Below, piece after piece: positions 49,139 to 57,850 of a DNA stretch of 64,000 nt (within the stretch, counting starts at the first letter, position 1; each line of letters opens with the position of its first letter). The notes under the pieces are model-generated. The model did no database searches. It saw only the letters and a list, made by a program, of their open reading frames with translations, and was not told the DNA's origin. The stretch covers positions 434,001 through 498,000 of the forward strand of contig CAVSLJ010000002.1 in the NCBI GenBank assembly GCA_963728875.1, written 5' to 3'. Position numbers and translations under genes: made by a program. The stretch is from DASUPK01 sp963728875. GTDB lineage: Bacteria; Actinomycetota; Thermoleophilia; Solirubrobacterales; 70-9.

Positions 49139-50209
49139 TTGATCGAGCCGGGCAAGGGGATCCGCACCCCGGGGATTGACGAGGACGAGACCGAGGTCGT
49201 CATCCACGACGCGCGGGCGGCGGGGCCGGACGAGGACTTCGACCGCTCTCTGCGCCCGCCGAAGCTCGAGGACTTCGTCAACCAGGTCCAGGTCACCGAG
49301 CAGCTCGGGATCTTTATCGAGGCAGCGCGCCGGCGCGAGGAGGCGCTCGACCATGTCCTGCTGGCCGGCCCGCCGGGCCTCGGCAAGACCTCGCTCGCTT
49401 ACATCATCGCCTCGGAGCTGAGCGTGCCGATGGTGCAGACGGCAGGGCCGGCGCTCGAGCGCAAGGCGGATATCGCCGCATTTCTCACCTCGCTGGAGCC
49501 GGGGAGCGTCTTCTTCATCGACGAGATCCACCGCCTCGGCCGTGCCGTCGAGGAGACGCTCTACCCCGCGATGGAGGACCGGCGTCTGCCGGTGGTCCTC
49601 GGGCAGGGCGCCGGCGCCCGGACGGTCACGCTCGACCTGCCGCCCTTCACCCTGATCGGCGCGACCACCAGGACGGGCCTGCTCACCACGCCGCTGCGTG
49701 ACCGGTTCGGTGTCTGCCACCGGCTCGAGCACTACGACGCGGTGGACCTCCGCCAGATCGTCCTACGGTCGGCCGGGATCCTCGGCATCGAGGTGAGCGA
49801 GGACGGGGCGGAGGAGATTGCGAGCCGGGCGCGGGGGACGCCCCGGGTCGCGAACAGGCTGCTTCGCCGGGTGCGCGACTTCGCCGAGGTCAAGGAGCGC
49901 GGGGCGATCGACGCCGAGCTCGCTTCGGAGGCGCTGGAGATGCTCGAGGTCGACCGCGCCGGCCTCGACCGCCACGACCGCCAGCTGCTGGAGCTGATGG
50001 CGTCGAAGTTCGGGGGCGGCCCGGTGGGCCTCTCTACTCTCGCGGTGGCGATCGGCGAGGAGGCCGACACCGTCGAGGACGTCTTCGAGCCGTATCTCCT
50101 CCAGCAGGGCCTGGTGAAGCGCACCCCGCGCGGCCGGGTCCTCACCGAGCGAGCGTACGAGCACCTCGGGCTGCCGGTCCCCAGCGGCCACCAGGTCGGC
50201 CTCCTCTGA
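49139..50209 (+). CDS. ruvB: Holliday junction branch migration DNA helicase RuvB
   Basis: A 356-residue AAA+ motor. The opening FDRSLRPPKLEDFVNQVQVT is typical. Walker A is VLLAGPPGLGKTSLAYIIAS, Walker B is VFFIDEIHRL, sensor regions include LIGATTRTGLLTTPLRDRFG, and the C-terminal winged helix contains LQQGLVKRTPRGRVLTERAY. The TTG at 49139, with GGAGG about 10 bases upstream, gives the right length; upstream codons in the frame overlap ruvA and look like shadow sequence. Confidence 0.95.
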   Translation: MIEPGKGIRTPGIDEDETEVVIHDARAAGPDEDFDRSLRPPKLEDFVNQVQVTEQLGIFIEAARRREEALDHVLLAGPPGLGKTSLAYIIASELSVPMVQTAGPALERKADIAAFLTSLEPGSVFFIDEIHRLGRAVEETLYPAMEDRRLPVVLGQGAGARTVTLDLPPFTLIGATTRTGLLTTPLRDRFGVCHRLEHYDAVDLRQIVLRSAGILGIEVSEDGAEEIASRARGTPRVANRLLRRVRDFAEVKERGAIDAELASEALEMLEVDRAGLDRHDRQLLELMASKFGGGPVGLSTLAVAIGEEADTVEDVFEPYLLQQGLVKRTPRGRVLTERAYEHLGLPVPSGHQVGLL

Positions 50210-50240
50210 GCGAGGGCGAAGCCCGAGCGGTTATGTCGGC

Positions 50241-50275
50241 CGGCCGCTTGTGGCCGCGATTTGATGGCGAAGCCG
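50241..50275 (+). repeat. 35-bp dispersed repeat, copy 1
   Basis: 35 bases matching 61861-61895 with one mismatch (T/C at position 20). It begins with GGCCGCTTGTGGCCGCGAT, itself able to form a hairpin (GGCCGC...GCGGCC-like). It lies in the gap between ruvB and the zinc-ribbon gene. Both copies are intergenic. Confidence 0.65.
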
Positions 50276-50306
50276 TGCTCACCGGTTGGCTAGCCTTGGG
50301 GCAGGC

Positions 50307-50792
50307 ATGCCGTACTTCATCTGTCCGAACTGTGGGAACCGGGAGCTGAGCGGAGAGCGCACCGCCGGCTTCTCGACTCGCCCGAAGGGCTGTTCCAAGT
50401 GCGGCTTCGGCTTCCTATTCGAGTTGCTCGACGACTACATGCCCGCGCCCGGTGCGGCCTTCTTCACGCTCGACCAGCAGGCCAGGGTCCTCGACCTCGG
50501 CAAGGGCGCCTTCGAGCTCACCGGATTGAAGGACGAGCAGGTGATCGGGCGCCCGGTTCGTGAGGTGCTCGGGCTGCAGTGGATCGACAGGGGGGACGGC
50601 GGCGAGACCGCCGACGCGGACGGTGACGGCGAGACCGATCCGATCGAGACGACCCTGGAGTGGGGCGTCCGCTCGCTCGGCAAGAAGGTGGCGGTGAACG
50701 CGGAGGGTGACCTGCCCACCGAGGCGACCGCCGATCTCTTTCCGGCGTACGACGACGACGGCGGCCTGCTGCTCGTCTTAACTCCGGAATAG
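50307..50792 (+). CDS. Zinc-ribbon protein with PAS-like domain
   Basis: A 161-residue protein. Residues 5-35 form a zinc ribbon (YFICPNCGNRELSGERTAGF, then CSKCGFGFLFELL, two C-x2-C pairs). Residues about 45-95 look PAS-like: FFTLDQQARVLDLGKGAFEL, TGLKDEQVIGRPVREVLGL. A very acidic stretch (DGGETADADGDGETDPIE) and a beta-like tail follow. It occupies the place of yajC between ruvB and secD. The ATG at 50307 is favoured over an upstream TTG. Confidence 0.78.
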   Translation: MPYFICPNCGNRELSGERTAGFSTRPKGCSKCGFGFLFELLDDYMPAPGAAFFTLDQQARVLDLGKGAFELTGLKDEQVIGRPVREVLGLQWIDRGDGGETADADGDGETDPIETTLEWGVRSLGKKVAVNAEGDLPTEATADLFPAYDDDGGLLLVLTPE

Positions 50793-50869
50793 GTCTGGTC
50801 GCTTAGCTGGTGTGTTGCAATTAGCGCTGTTACCGCGCCCGAGACCGCTAGCGTGACCACCTCAACACC

Positions 50870-53833
50870 GTGAGCAACCGCCGCCGCAACATCTTCATCC
50901 TCGCGTTCGTCGCGCTCCTGATCGTCGGGTCGGGGCTCGTCATCGCGACCAAGAAGACGACGCTCGGCCTCGATCTGAAGGGCGGGACCGAGCTGATCTT
51001 CCAGGCGAAGCCCACTCCCCAGAACCCGACGATCGACAGCGCGGACATGGACCGCGCGATCGAGATCATCCGGAAGCGGACCGACGCCTTCGGCGTGTCC
51101 GAGCCCGAGATCTCGAGGATCGGCTCGGACTCGATCCGCGTCGGCCTGCCGGATGTCTCCAACGCGGCCCGCGCCAGCGACCAGGTCGGGCAGACCGCGC
51201 AGCTGCACTTCTACGACTGGGAGCCCAACGTCATCCCGAACCCGGCGAAGACGAACGTGCCGAACGGAGAGTCCTCGTTCGACCGGCTCTACGACGCCGT
51301 CCAGGTCGCCTCCAAGCAGACCCCCGAGTGCTTCGAGAACAAGTGCACGACGACCGGGGCCCGCCATTACCTCTTCGACTCGCAGACGCACCAGTACATC
51401 TCCGGGCCGGCGGACAACAAGCAGGACCTCTTCAGCGAGCTGCCGGGGCAGAGGCAGCCCGCCCACAGCGAGATCCTCACCGTCCCGCAGGGGACCCTGG
51501 TGGTGGAGAAGGAGGGCCTCAACGGACCGGCGCCGGATGACCCCAACAGCCCGGAGGCCGAGTGGTTCGTGATTCGGGACCGTCCGGCGCTCTCGGGGAC
51601 CGACATCAAGGACCCGAAGGCGAACTTCGACCAGTTCAACAACCCGGACGTGACGTTCGGGTTCACCGACACTGGCAGGGAGGAGTTCTCGGACGTCACC
51701 AAGGCGATCGCCCAGCGCGGGCTGCAGAGCGCGCCGCCGGGGGTCGCGGGCAACTCTCAGCTCGCGGACCAATACTCGGGGCACTTCGCCGTCGTCCTGG
51801 ATCAGCAGATCAAGTCGCGGCCGATCGTCAACTTCGTCGACAACCCGAGCGGGATCGACGGCCGAACCGGCGCCGAGATCAACGGCCTCGGGCTGCAGGA
51901 GTCGCAGGACCTGGCCGAGATCCTCCAGATCGGCGCGCTGCCGGTCACCCTGAACCAGATCTCGAGCTCCACGGTGTCGGCGACCCTCGGCCAGCAGGCG
52001 CTCGATCAGGGCCTGAAGGCGGGGATCGTCGGGCTGATCCTGGTCTGCCTCTTCCTGCTCATCTACTACCGCTTCCTGGGCTTCGTCGCGGTCGTCGGGC
52101 TGGCGATCTACGGCGTGCTCTTCTTCGCGCTGATCAAGCTGATCCCGATCACCCTGACCCTGCCGGGCATCGCGGGGTTGATCCTCACGATCGGGGTGGC
52201 GGCCGACGCCAACATCGTCATCTTCGAGCGCATCAAGGAGGAGGCGAGGGGCGGCAAATCGATGCTGAGCGCGATCTCGGCCGGCTACAAGCGCGGGATC
52301 GCGACGATTATCGACGCGAACGTGATCACGCTGATCACGGCATTCATCCTCTTCGCGCTCGCGACCTCGAACGTCAAGGGCTTCGCCTTCACCCTCGGCG
52401 TGGGAACGATCGCCTCGCTGTTCACGGCCGTCGTCTTCACGCAGGCCTTCCTCGGGCTCTTCGGGCGGGCGCACTTCCTGCGCTCGCCGGCCGCACTCGG
52501 AGCGCGCGAGCAGCGCTTCAAGTGGCGCTTCGACTTCAGCCGGGCGAGCAAGTACTTCTTCAGCCTCTCCGGCTGCATCCTGCTGATCGGCGCGCTCTCC
52601 TTCGCGACCAAGCAGCTCAACCTCGGCATCGACTTCGAGGGCGGCAGCCGCATCACCGTCGGCCTGGCGAAGGCGGTGTCCGTGAACGACGTGCGGGACA
52701 CGGTCGAAGCGGCCGGGATCAAGGACCCGCAGATCACCAAGGCGACCAACAAGGAGCTGGGCACGAACGTCTTCGAGATCGACTCGAAGGCGAGCCCCGA
52801 GGAGGTCCAGAAGGTTCAGCCCGCGCTGCAGAGCCAGTACGGCATCGTGACCAACGGCTTCAACTCGACCACGGTCGGGCCGACCTTCGGCCAGCAGGTG
52901 GCGAAGAGCGCGATCGAGGCGATCATCTTCTCGCTGCTGGTGATCGCGGCCTACGTGGCGTTCCGGTTCGAGCCCAAGTACGCGGTCCCCGTGATGATCG
53001 CCGTGGCTCACGACATCCTGATCACAGGAGGCGTCTACTCGCTGACGGGGAGGGAGGTGACCAGCGGCACCGTCGCCGCGTTCCTGACCATCCTTGGTTA
53101 TTCGCTCTACGACACCGTCATCGTGTTCGACCGAATACGCGAGAACGTGCCGCGGCTGCCGCGGGCGACCTTCTCCCAGATCGTCAACCGCTCGATGAGC
53201 GAGGTCCTCACCCGGTCGCTGATCACCGGACTCTCCAGCGTCTTCCTCGTCTCGGTGCTGTTCGTGTTCGGGGGCGCGACCCTGAAGGACTTCGCCTTCG
53301 CGATGATGATCGGCCTCCTCTCGGGAACCTATTCGTCGATCTTCATCGCCTCGCCGGTGCTGACCCATTGGAAGGAGCGCGAGCCCGCCTACCGCCGCCG
53401 GCGCGAGCGAATCGAGGAGCAGATGGGCGGCGTGGTCCCGGCGTTCCCCGAGGAGAACGTGGTGGCTCGGGTGGACGGACATGAGGAGCCCGTGCAGGCC
53501 GAGACGCCGGTGCCCGCCGCGCCCGCTCCCAGCCGCTCCCAGGTTCCCGGTGTGGTCCCCGAGCCGCCCGGACCGGTGGCCCCGCCGCCGGCTCAGCCCG
53601 AGCCGCCGGCGCCCGCGGCCGAGCCCCAACCGCCCGCACCGGTCGGCGTTCCTGACACCGGCACCGACAGCGGCGACGGCAGCGGCCAGAGCGGCGACGG
53701 TGAGACACCGGCCGGCAATGGCGGCGCCGAGCCCGAGCGCCCCGAGCTCAGCGAGGCGAGCGCCGCCGCTCTCCGCCGAGCGCGCGAGCAATCCGGTGGC
53801 CGCAAGAAGCGAAAGCACGGGAGGAACCGCTGA
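50870..53833 (+). CDS. secDF: SecD-SecF fusion preprotein translocase subunit
   Basis: A 987-residue fused protein that uses the proton motive force to pull exported proteins through SecYEG. The SecD half has one N-terminal segment (residues about 7-27), TTLGLDLKGGTELIF, a large periplasmic domain, and five segments including GVAADANIVIFERIKEEARG. The SecF half starts near residue 565, with LGIDFEGGSRITVG and a final set of segments up to about 860. A Pro/Ala-rich tail of about 100 residues follows and ends GGRKKRKHGRNR. The fusion is complete with no frameshift. GTG start. No yajC is adjacent. Confidence 0.96.
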   Translation: MSNRRRNIFILAFVALLIVGSGLVIATKKTTLGLDLKGGTELIFQAKPTPQNPTIDSADMDRAIEIIRKRTDAFGVSEPEISRIGSDSIRVGLPDVSNAARASDQVGQTAQLHFYDWEPNVIPNPAKTNVPNGESSFDRLYDAVQVASKQTPECFENKCTTTGARHYLFDSQTHQYISGPADNKQDLFSELPGQRQPAHSEILTVPQGTLVVEKEGLNGPAPDDPNSPEAEWFVIRDRPALSGTDIKDPKANFDQFNNPDVTFGFTDTGREEFSDVTKAIAQRGLQSAPPGVAGNSQLADQYSGHFAVVLDQQIKSRPIVNFVDNPSGIDGRTGAEINGLGLQESQDLAEILQIGALPVTLNQISSSTVSATLGQQALDQGLKAGIVGLILVCLFLLIYYRFLGFVAVVGLAIYGVLFFALIKLIPITLTLPGIAGLILTIGVAADANIVIFERIKEEARGGKSMLSAISAGYKRGIATIIDANVITLITAFILFALATSNVKGFAFTLGVGTIASLFTAVVFTQAFLGLFGRAHFLRSPAALGAREQRFKWRFDFSRASKYFFSLSGCILLIGALSFATKQLNLGIDFEGGSRITVGLAKAVSVNDVRDTVEAAGIKDPQITKATNKELGTNVFEIDSKASPEEVQKVQPALQSQYGIVTNGFNSTTVGPTFGQQVAKSAIEAIIFSLLVIAAYVAFRFEPKYAVPVMIAVAHDILITGGVYSLTGREVTSGTVAAFLTILGYSLYDTVIVFDRIRENVPRLPRATFSQIVNRSMSEVLTRSLITGLSSVFLVSVLFVFGGATLKDFAFAMMIGLLSGTYSSIFIASPVLTHWKEREPAYRRRRERIEEQMGGVVPAFPEENVVARVDGHEEPVQAETPVPAAPAPSRSQVPGVVPEPPGPVAPPPAQPEPPAPAAEPQPPAPVGVPDTGTDSGDGSGQSGDGETPAGNGGAEPERPELSEASAAALRRAREQSGGRKKRKHGRNR

Positions 53834-54105
53834 TGGCCGCTCTGGTCTGGTTCACGATGGGCGTCGCGCTCTGGCACTTCACCGTGTTCGTCCCCGACCG
53901 CTTCCGCGGAGGCATCGTGGGCGCCTTCCTGGGCGCCGCCGTCGGGGCGATGGCGAGCGGCGCGATCGCGCAGATCCTGCTCGACAAGACCATCGGCGAC
54001 ACCGACCTGGCGACCGCGATCTACGCGATCCCAGGCACGATCATCGGCCTCGCGGTCGTCTACGCGATGGGCGTTCGAGCGGGCGTCGAAGCCGAGCACA
54101 TCTAG
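53833..54105 (+). CDS. Small membrane protein after secDF
   Basis: A 90-residue protein with three hydrophobic segments: VWFTMGVALWHFTVFVP, GGIVGAFLGAAVGAMASGAI, and TAIYAIPGTIIGLAVVYAMG. The glycine-zipper-like pattern G-x3-G in the middle resembles GlsB/YeaQ-type small proteins. Its ATG overlaps the secDF stop (TGATGG), so translation is probably coupled. Confidence 0.75.
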   Translation: MAALVWFTMGVALWHFTVFVPDRFRGGIVGAFLGAAVGAMASGAIAQILLDKTIGDTDLATAIYAIPGTIIGLAVVYAMGVRAGVEAEHI

Positions 54106-54120
54106 CCCCACGCCGGAGAC

Positions 54121-54224
54121 GAAAACCGGCGTGAAGGTGCGCCGGCTCCGAAACCGCGATGAAGGGGCGCCGGCCCGAAACCGCGATGAAGGGGCGCCGG
54201 CCCGAAATCCGGCGATGAAGGGGG
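54121..54224. repeat. 27-bp tandem repeats, four units
   Basis: Two perfect 27-bp units (54150-54176, 54177-54203) begin GAAACCGCGATGAAGG and end GCGCCGGCCC. They are flanked by a degenerate unit of 29 bases on the left (54121-54149) and a partial one on the right (from 54204). There is no gene and no spacer, so this is not a CRISPR array. It sits between the small membrane protein and the DUF559 gene. Confidence 0.8.
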
Positions 54225-54240
54225 AGAGATCGGCGGTGTT

Positions 54241-54277
54241 GGTGACTTCTTCCGGGTATGCCGGAAGAACTCACCAG
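54241..54277 (+). repeat. 37-bp flanking repeat, left copy (contains DUF559 start codon)
   Basis: A 37-base element whose central stem is TTCCGG/CCGGAA around GGTATG. The ATG of the DUF559 gene (54258) lies inside it. The right copy is at 55111-55147. Changes between the copies keep the stem paired. Confidence 0.7.
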
Positions 54278-55115
54278 ACGTGGTCGTGATGCCTCGGTGG
54301 CGCGCCTGGGCACTCGGCAGCACGGGGTCATTTCGCTGTCGCAGCTGAGGAGCTGTGGACTTTCCGACAGTGCCGTCGGCGACCGGGTTGCCAGCGGTCG
54401 CCTTCACCGCATCCACCGCGGGGTCTATGCAGTCGGCCACGCGGGACTCGGCAACGAAGGGAGATGGATGGCGGCAGTACTCGCCTGCGGCGATGGTGCC
54501 GCTCTCAGCCACCTGAGCGCGGCCGAGCTGTGGGGGATGGTGCGGGAGACACGAAGGTCGAGTGATGAGCTCCCGCTGATCCACGTCACCGTTCGCGGTG
54601 ACGGCCGGAGTAGGCCGGGAATCCGAGTTCATCGGTCGGCCACCGTTTCCCCAGCCGATGTAACGCGCCGCCTTGGCGTCCCCGTCACAAAGCCGGCGCG
54701 CACTCTGGACGATGTGCGGCGCACGCTTTCCAGCGGGGTCTTCGCCTCGGCGCTCCGCCAGGCGGAATTCCTTGGTCTTCCAATCGGCGATCCGTGGAAA
54801 TCCGACCACACCCGCAGCGAGCTCGAGGCCAGGTTCCTCAAGCTGATCCGTCGTCACCGCCTTCCACAGCCGGAGGTGAACGTTCGAGTCGACAGATACG
54901 TCGTGGATTTCCTCTGGCGTGCCGAGCATTTGATTGCCGAAGTCGATGGTTGGGGATCTCATGGCGGCCGGGCCGCGTTCGAGGCGGACCGATCCCGGGA
55001 CAACCGGCTCCGAGTGCTGGGGTTCAAGGTCGTCCGGTTCACCTGGCACCAGGTGACGCGGCCGTCGGATGAGGTCGGCGGGACCATCCGGTCCCTCCTG
55101 ACGGGCCTCTGGTGA
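54258..55115 (+). CDS. AbiEi-like N-domain plus DUF559 (Vsr-fold) protein
   Basis: A 285-residue protein of a type often present in several copies in Actinobacteria. The N-terminal winged-helix region (SVARLGTRQHGVISLSQLRS, then DRVASGRLHRIHRGVYAVGH) resembles the AbiEi antitoxin-type domain. The C-terminal part is a DUF559 restriction-endonuclease-like domain: RYVVDFLWRAEHLIAEVDGW, AAFEADRSRDNRLRVLGFKV, VRFTWHQV, with the D-x(n)-E-x-D catalytic pattern. Biological role is unsettled. It is bracketed by 37-bp repeats. Confidence 0.85.
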   Translation: MPEELTRRGRDASVARLGTRQHGVISLSQLRSCGLSDSAVGDRVASGRLHRIHRGVYAVGHAGLGNEGRWMAAVLACGDGAALSHLSAAELWGMVRETRRSSDELPLIHVTVRGDGRSRPGIRVHRSATVSPADVTRRLGVPVTKPARTLDDVRRTLSSGVFASALRQAEFLGLPIGDPWKSDHTRSELEARFLKLIRRHRLPQPEVNVRVDRYVVDFLWRAEHLIAEVDGWGSHGGRAAFEADRSRDNRLRVLGFKVVRFTWHQVTRPSDEVGGTIRSLLTGLW

Positions 55116-55147
55116 CTTGTTCCCGCTATGCGGGAAGAACTCCCCAG
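55111..55147 (+). repeat. 37-bp flanking repeat, right copy
   Basis: Matches 54241-54277 at most positions. Its stem is TTCCCGC/GCGGGAA around TAT, with compensatory differences from the left copy. It encodes a short frame (ATG CGG GAA GAA CTC CCC AGG TGA) equivalent to the first codons of the DUF559 gene and then stops, as if a second gene start had been left behind. Confidence 0.7.
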
Positions 55148-55196
55148 GTGACCGATCAGGGGCGGTTCCGTCGGGGGGCGAACTTAGTTTGGGTGG

Positions 55197-57809
55197 ATGG
55201 CCTCGACCGGATCCGCACGCGCCTTTCAGGCTGACCCGTACGACTACGGCGAGGTCCGCCGGCTTGCGTCCGAGTTGGAGCTGGCCGAGCCGGTCGCCGT
55301 CACGCTCGTCCGCCGCGGCTACCGCACGGTGGACGCGGCGCGCCGCTTCCTCGAGGCCCGGGAGTCCCACGAGCCGACCGAGTTCCGCGGCATGGAGGAG
55401 GTCTGCGAGCAGATTCTGTCGATGGTTCGCGCTCCGGGGCGGATCACCATCCATGGGGACTACGACGTCGATGGTGTCACCTCGACCTCGATCCTCGTTT
55501 CAACGCTTCGCCGGCTCGGCGCCGACTGCGACTGGTTCATCCCCGACCGGCTCTCAGACGGCTACGGGCTGACGATGTCGAGCGTGGAGGAGCTCCGGCG
55601 CCGCGGCACCGAGCTCGTCATCACCGTCGACTGCGGGATCGGCTCGGTGGAGGAGGTCGCGGCGGCGCGGGCGGCCGGGATCCAGGTCGTGGTCACCGAC
55701 CATCACCTCCCGGGAGAGCAGCTCCCGGATTGCCCGATCATCCACCCGGTCGTCTCCGGTTATCCCTTCGAGGGGCTTTGCGCCGCCGGGGTCGCGCACA
55801 AGCTCGCCACCGCGCTCTGCGACGCGGCCGGCCGGGGCGCCGTCGAGACGGCTGCTGGGAGGAGGCACCCGACCGACGCCGACCTCGACCTGGTCGCGCT
55901 CGCGACGGTCGCCGACATGGTTCCTCTCGTGGGCGAGAACCGTCGCCTCGTGCGTGAGGGTCTCCGGCGCTTCCGGGAGGGCCCCCGCGTGGGACTGCGC
56001 GCGCTGATGGCGGCGGCGTCGGTCGACCCCGAGACGGTCGATGCGGGCGCGCTCGGCTTCCGCCTGGCCCCGCGGATCAACGCGGTCGGCCGCCTCTACC
56101 GAGCCGACGCCGGCGTTGAGCTGATGCTCACCGACGACCTCGACCGAGCCGCCGCGATCGCCGCCGAGCTGGACAAGGCGAACGCCGAGCGCCGCTGGGC
56201 TGAGCAGAAGGTGGTGGAGGGGGCGGAGCGCGCTCGCTCGGCGCTGTCCGACGAGCAGAAGGAGGCGCCGGCCCTCGTCCTGGTCGGCGAGGGATGGCAC
56301 CCCGGCGTGGTCGGGATCGCCGCGTCCCGCATGGTCGAACGCCACTTCCGCCCGACGATCCTGCTCTCATCGGATGGCGGTCACGCCAAGGGGTCGGCCC
56401 GCAGCATCCCGGGATTCGACCTGGTGGCGGCGCTCGACGCCACCGCCGAGCACCTTCATCGCTACGGCGGCCACCGCGCCGCCGCCGGCTTGGAGCTGGA
56501 CGCCGACCGCGTTGACGCCTTCCGTGACGCCTTCATTGCCCACGCGGCATCCGAGATCGATCCCGCCGACCTGGTCCGCCGGGAGCGCCTCGATGCTCTC
56601 GTCGGCGTGGGCCGCGAGGGCATCGGGATGGATCTGGCGCGCCAGCTCGAGAGCCTCGGCCCGTTCGGCATGGGCAACCCGGGTCCCCGGCTGCTCGTCC
56701 CGTCCGGTCGCCTCCGGGAGGTCCGGCCGCTCGGAGAGGAGGGCAAGCACTCCCGCTTCCAGCTCGAGAGCGGTGCCGGCCGCGCGGCCGGCGTGGCGTT
56801 CGGCATGAACGGCGAGCTCTCCGGGCGTGAGGACCAGCCTCTCGACCTTTCAGTTGAACTTGAGGTTGACCGCTGGAACGGCGCCGAGCAGCCGCGAGTC
56901 GTGGTGCGAGAGCTCTACCCGCTCGACGGCGCCGAGCGCGATCCCGACGGCGGGCCGTGCGGCGAGGGTTGCCCGGGTCCCGACAGCGAGTGGTGGGAGC
57001 GCCTGGAGCACGAGCACGAGCGGGTGGCCGCGGGCCGGCCGGGCGCCCTGCTCGAGGTCCGCGCTCCGGCAGGCGCGAGGCGCGAGCAGATCGACCGCCG
57101 GGGCGGGGCGGCGGTGGCGTCCCTCGCGGAGCTGATCTCCAGCGGCGAGTCCGTGCTGGCGATCTGCGCGGACGCTGCCCGGCGCGCGAAGCTCGCCTCC
57201 GCCGCTGCGGACCCGCGGCGGTTCGGCGCTTCGCTCCCGCGAATCGCCTGCTGCCGCTGTGGATCGGACTCCCTCGACGCGACCCTCCACGCCTCGGAGG
57301 GCGCCGGCCTGGTGCTGGTCGACTGGACCGTGGTGGCCCAGCGCCCCGAGGCGCTCCCAGGCTTCCGCCACGTGGTGGTGATCGATCCCGCGCCCAGTGA
57401 GGCGCTGGAGGGCCTGGCCCGGGCCGCCGCCGGATATCTCCACCTGGCGTGGGGGCCGGCGGAGCTTCGGCTGACCGAGCGCCTGCTCGCCAGGGAGTGG
57501 GAGCTCCGGGCCGCGATCGGAGAGATCTGGCGGGCGCTGCCGGAGGCGGGGGGAGAGGCGGAGGGCCCGGCCCTGCGCTCGGCCCTCGAGGGTGCCACCG
57601 ACTACCCGCGGACGCCCGAGACGGCCGCCCGCTGCGTGCGGGTTCTCTGCGAGCTCGGGTTGTGCGAGTGGCGGCCTGATCGCGCCGCCCCCGCGCTACG
57701 GGTCTTATCCTCGGAGAGGACCGATCTGGGGCGATCCCGGGCCTACGGGGCCTGCATCGCCAGACACCAGGAGGCCATCCGATTCCTGCAAGCAAGAGCA
57801 CAGACCTGA
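55197..57809 (+). CDS. recJ: Single-stranded-DNA-specific exonuclease RecJ with C-terminal extension
   Basis: An 870-residue protein. The DHH domain has ITIHGDYDVDGVTSTSIL, LVITVDCGIGS and VVVTDHHLPGEQLPDCPIIH. The DHHA1/OB region has GGHAKGSARSIPGFDLVAAL, RYGGHRAAAGLELD and LGPFGMGNPGPRLLVP. RecJ degrades 5' ends of ssDNA in recombination and repair. The last 300 residues (from about 570) are an extension with SVLAICADAARRAKLASAAA and IACCRCGSD, resembling a degenerate helicase-like fold. The ATG at 55197 is standard. rel follows after 41 bases. Confidence 0.94.
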   Translation: MASTGSARAFQADPYDYGEVRRLASELELAEPVAVTLVRRGYRTVDAARRFLEARESHEPTEFRGMEEVCEQILSMVRAPGRITIHGDYDVDGVTSTSILVSTLRRLGADCDWFIPDRLSDGYGLTMSSVEELRRRGTELVITVDCGIGSVEEVAAARAAGIQVVVTDHHLPGEQLPDCPIIHPVVSGYPFEGLCAAGVAHKLATALCDAAGRGAVETAAGRRHPTDADLDLVALATVADMVPLVGENRRLVREGLRRFREGPRVGLRALMAAASVDPETVDAGALGFRLAPRINAVGRLYRADAGVELMLTDDLDRAAAIAAELDKANAERRWAEQKVVEGAERARSALSDEQKEAPALVLVGEGWHPGVVGIAASRMVERHFRPTILLSSDGGHAKGSARSIPGFDLVAALDATAEHLHRYGGHRAAAGLELDADRVDAFRDAFIAHAASEIDPADLVRRERLDALVGVGREGIGMDLARQLESLGPFGMGNPGPRLLVPSGRLREVRPLGEEGKHSRFQLESGAGRAAGVAFGMNGELSGREDQPLDLSVELEVDRWNGAEQPRVVVRELYPLDGAERDPDGGPCGEGCPGPDSEWWERLEHEHERVAAGRPGALLEVRAPAGARREQIDRRGGAAVASLAELISSGESVLAICADAARRAKLASAAADPRRFGASLPRIACCRCGSDSLDATLHASEGAGLVLVDWTVVAQRPEALPGFRHVVVIDPAPSEALEGLARAAAGYLHLAWGPAELRLTERLLAREWELRAAIGEIWRALPEAGGEAEGPALRSALEGATDYPRTPETAARCVRVLCELGLCEWRPDRAAPALRVLSSERTDLGRSRAYGACIARHQEAIRFLQARAQT

Positions 57810-57850
57810 CGAGCACCGAGAACGGCGAGGACGTCCCCGCTGACGGCGCC

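Noticed and set aside
50435..53818. Very long open frame (1127 codons) on the minus strand across secDF
   Set aside because: It is Arg/Asp/Gly/Leu-biased antisense to the clear SecDF protein, has no domain and exists because high third-position GC removes stop codons.
54121..54224. Possible CRISPR array
   Set aside because: The 27-bp units are directly adjacent with no spacers and there are no cas genes in the window.
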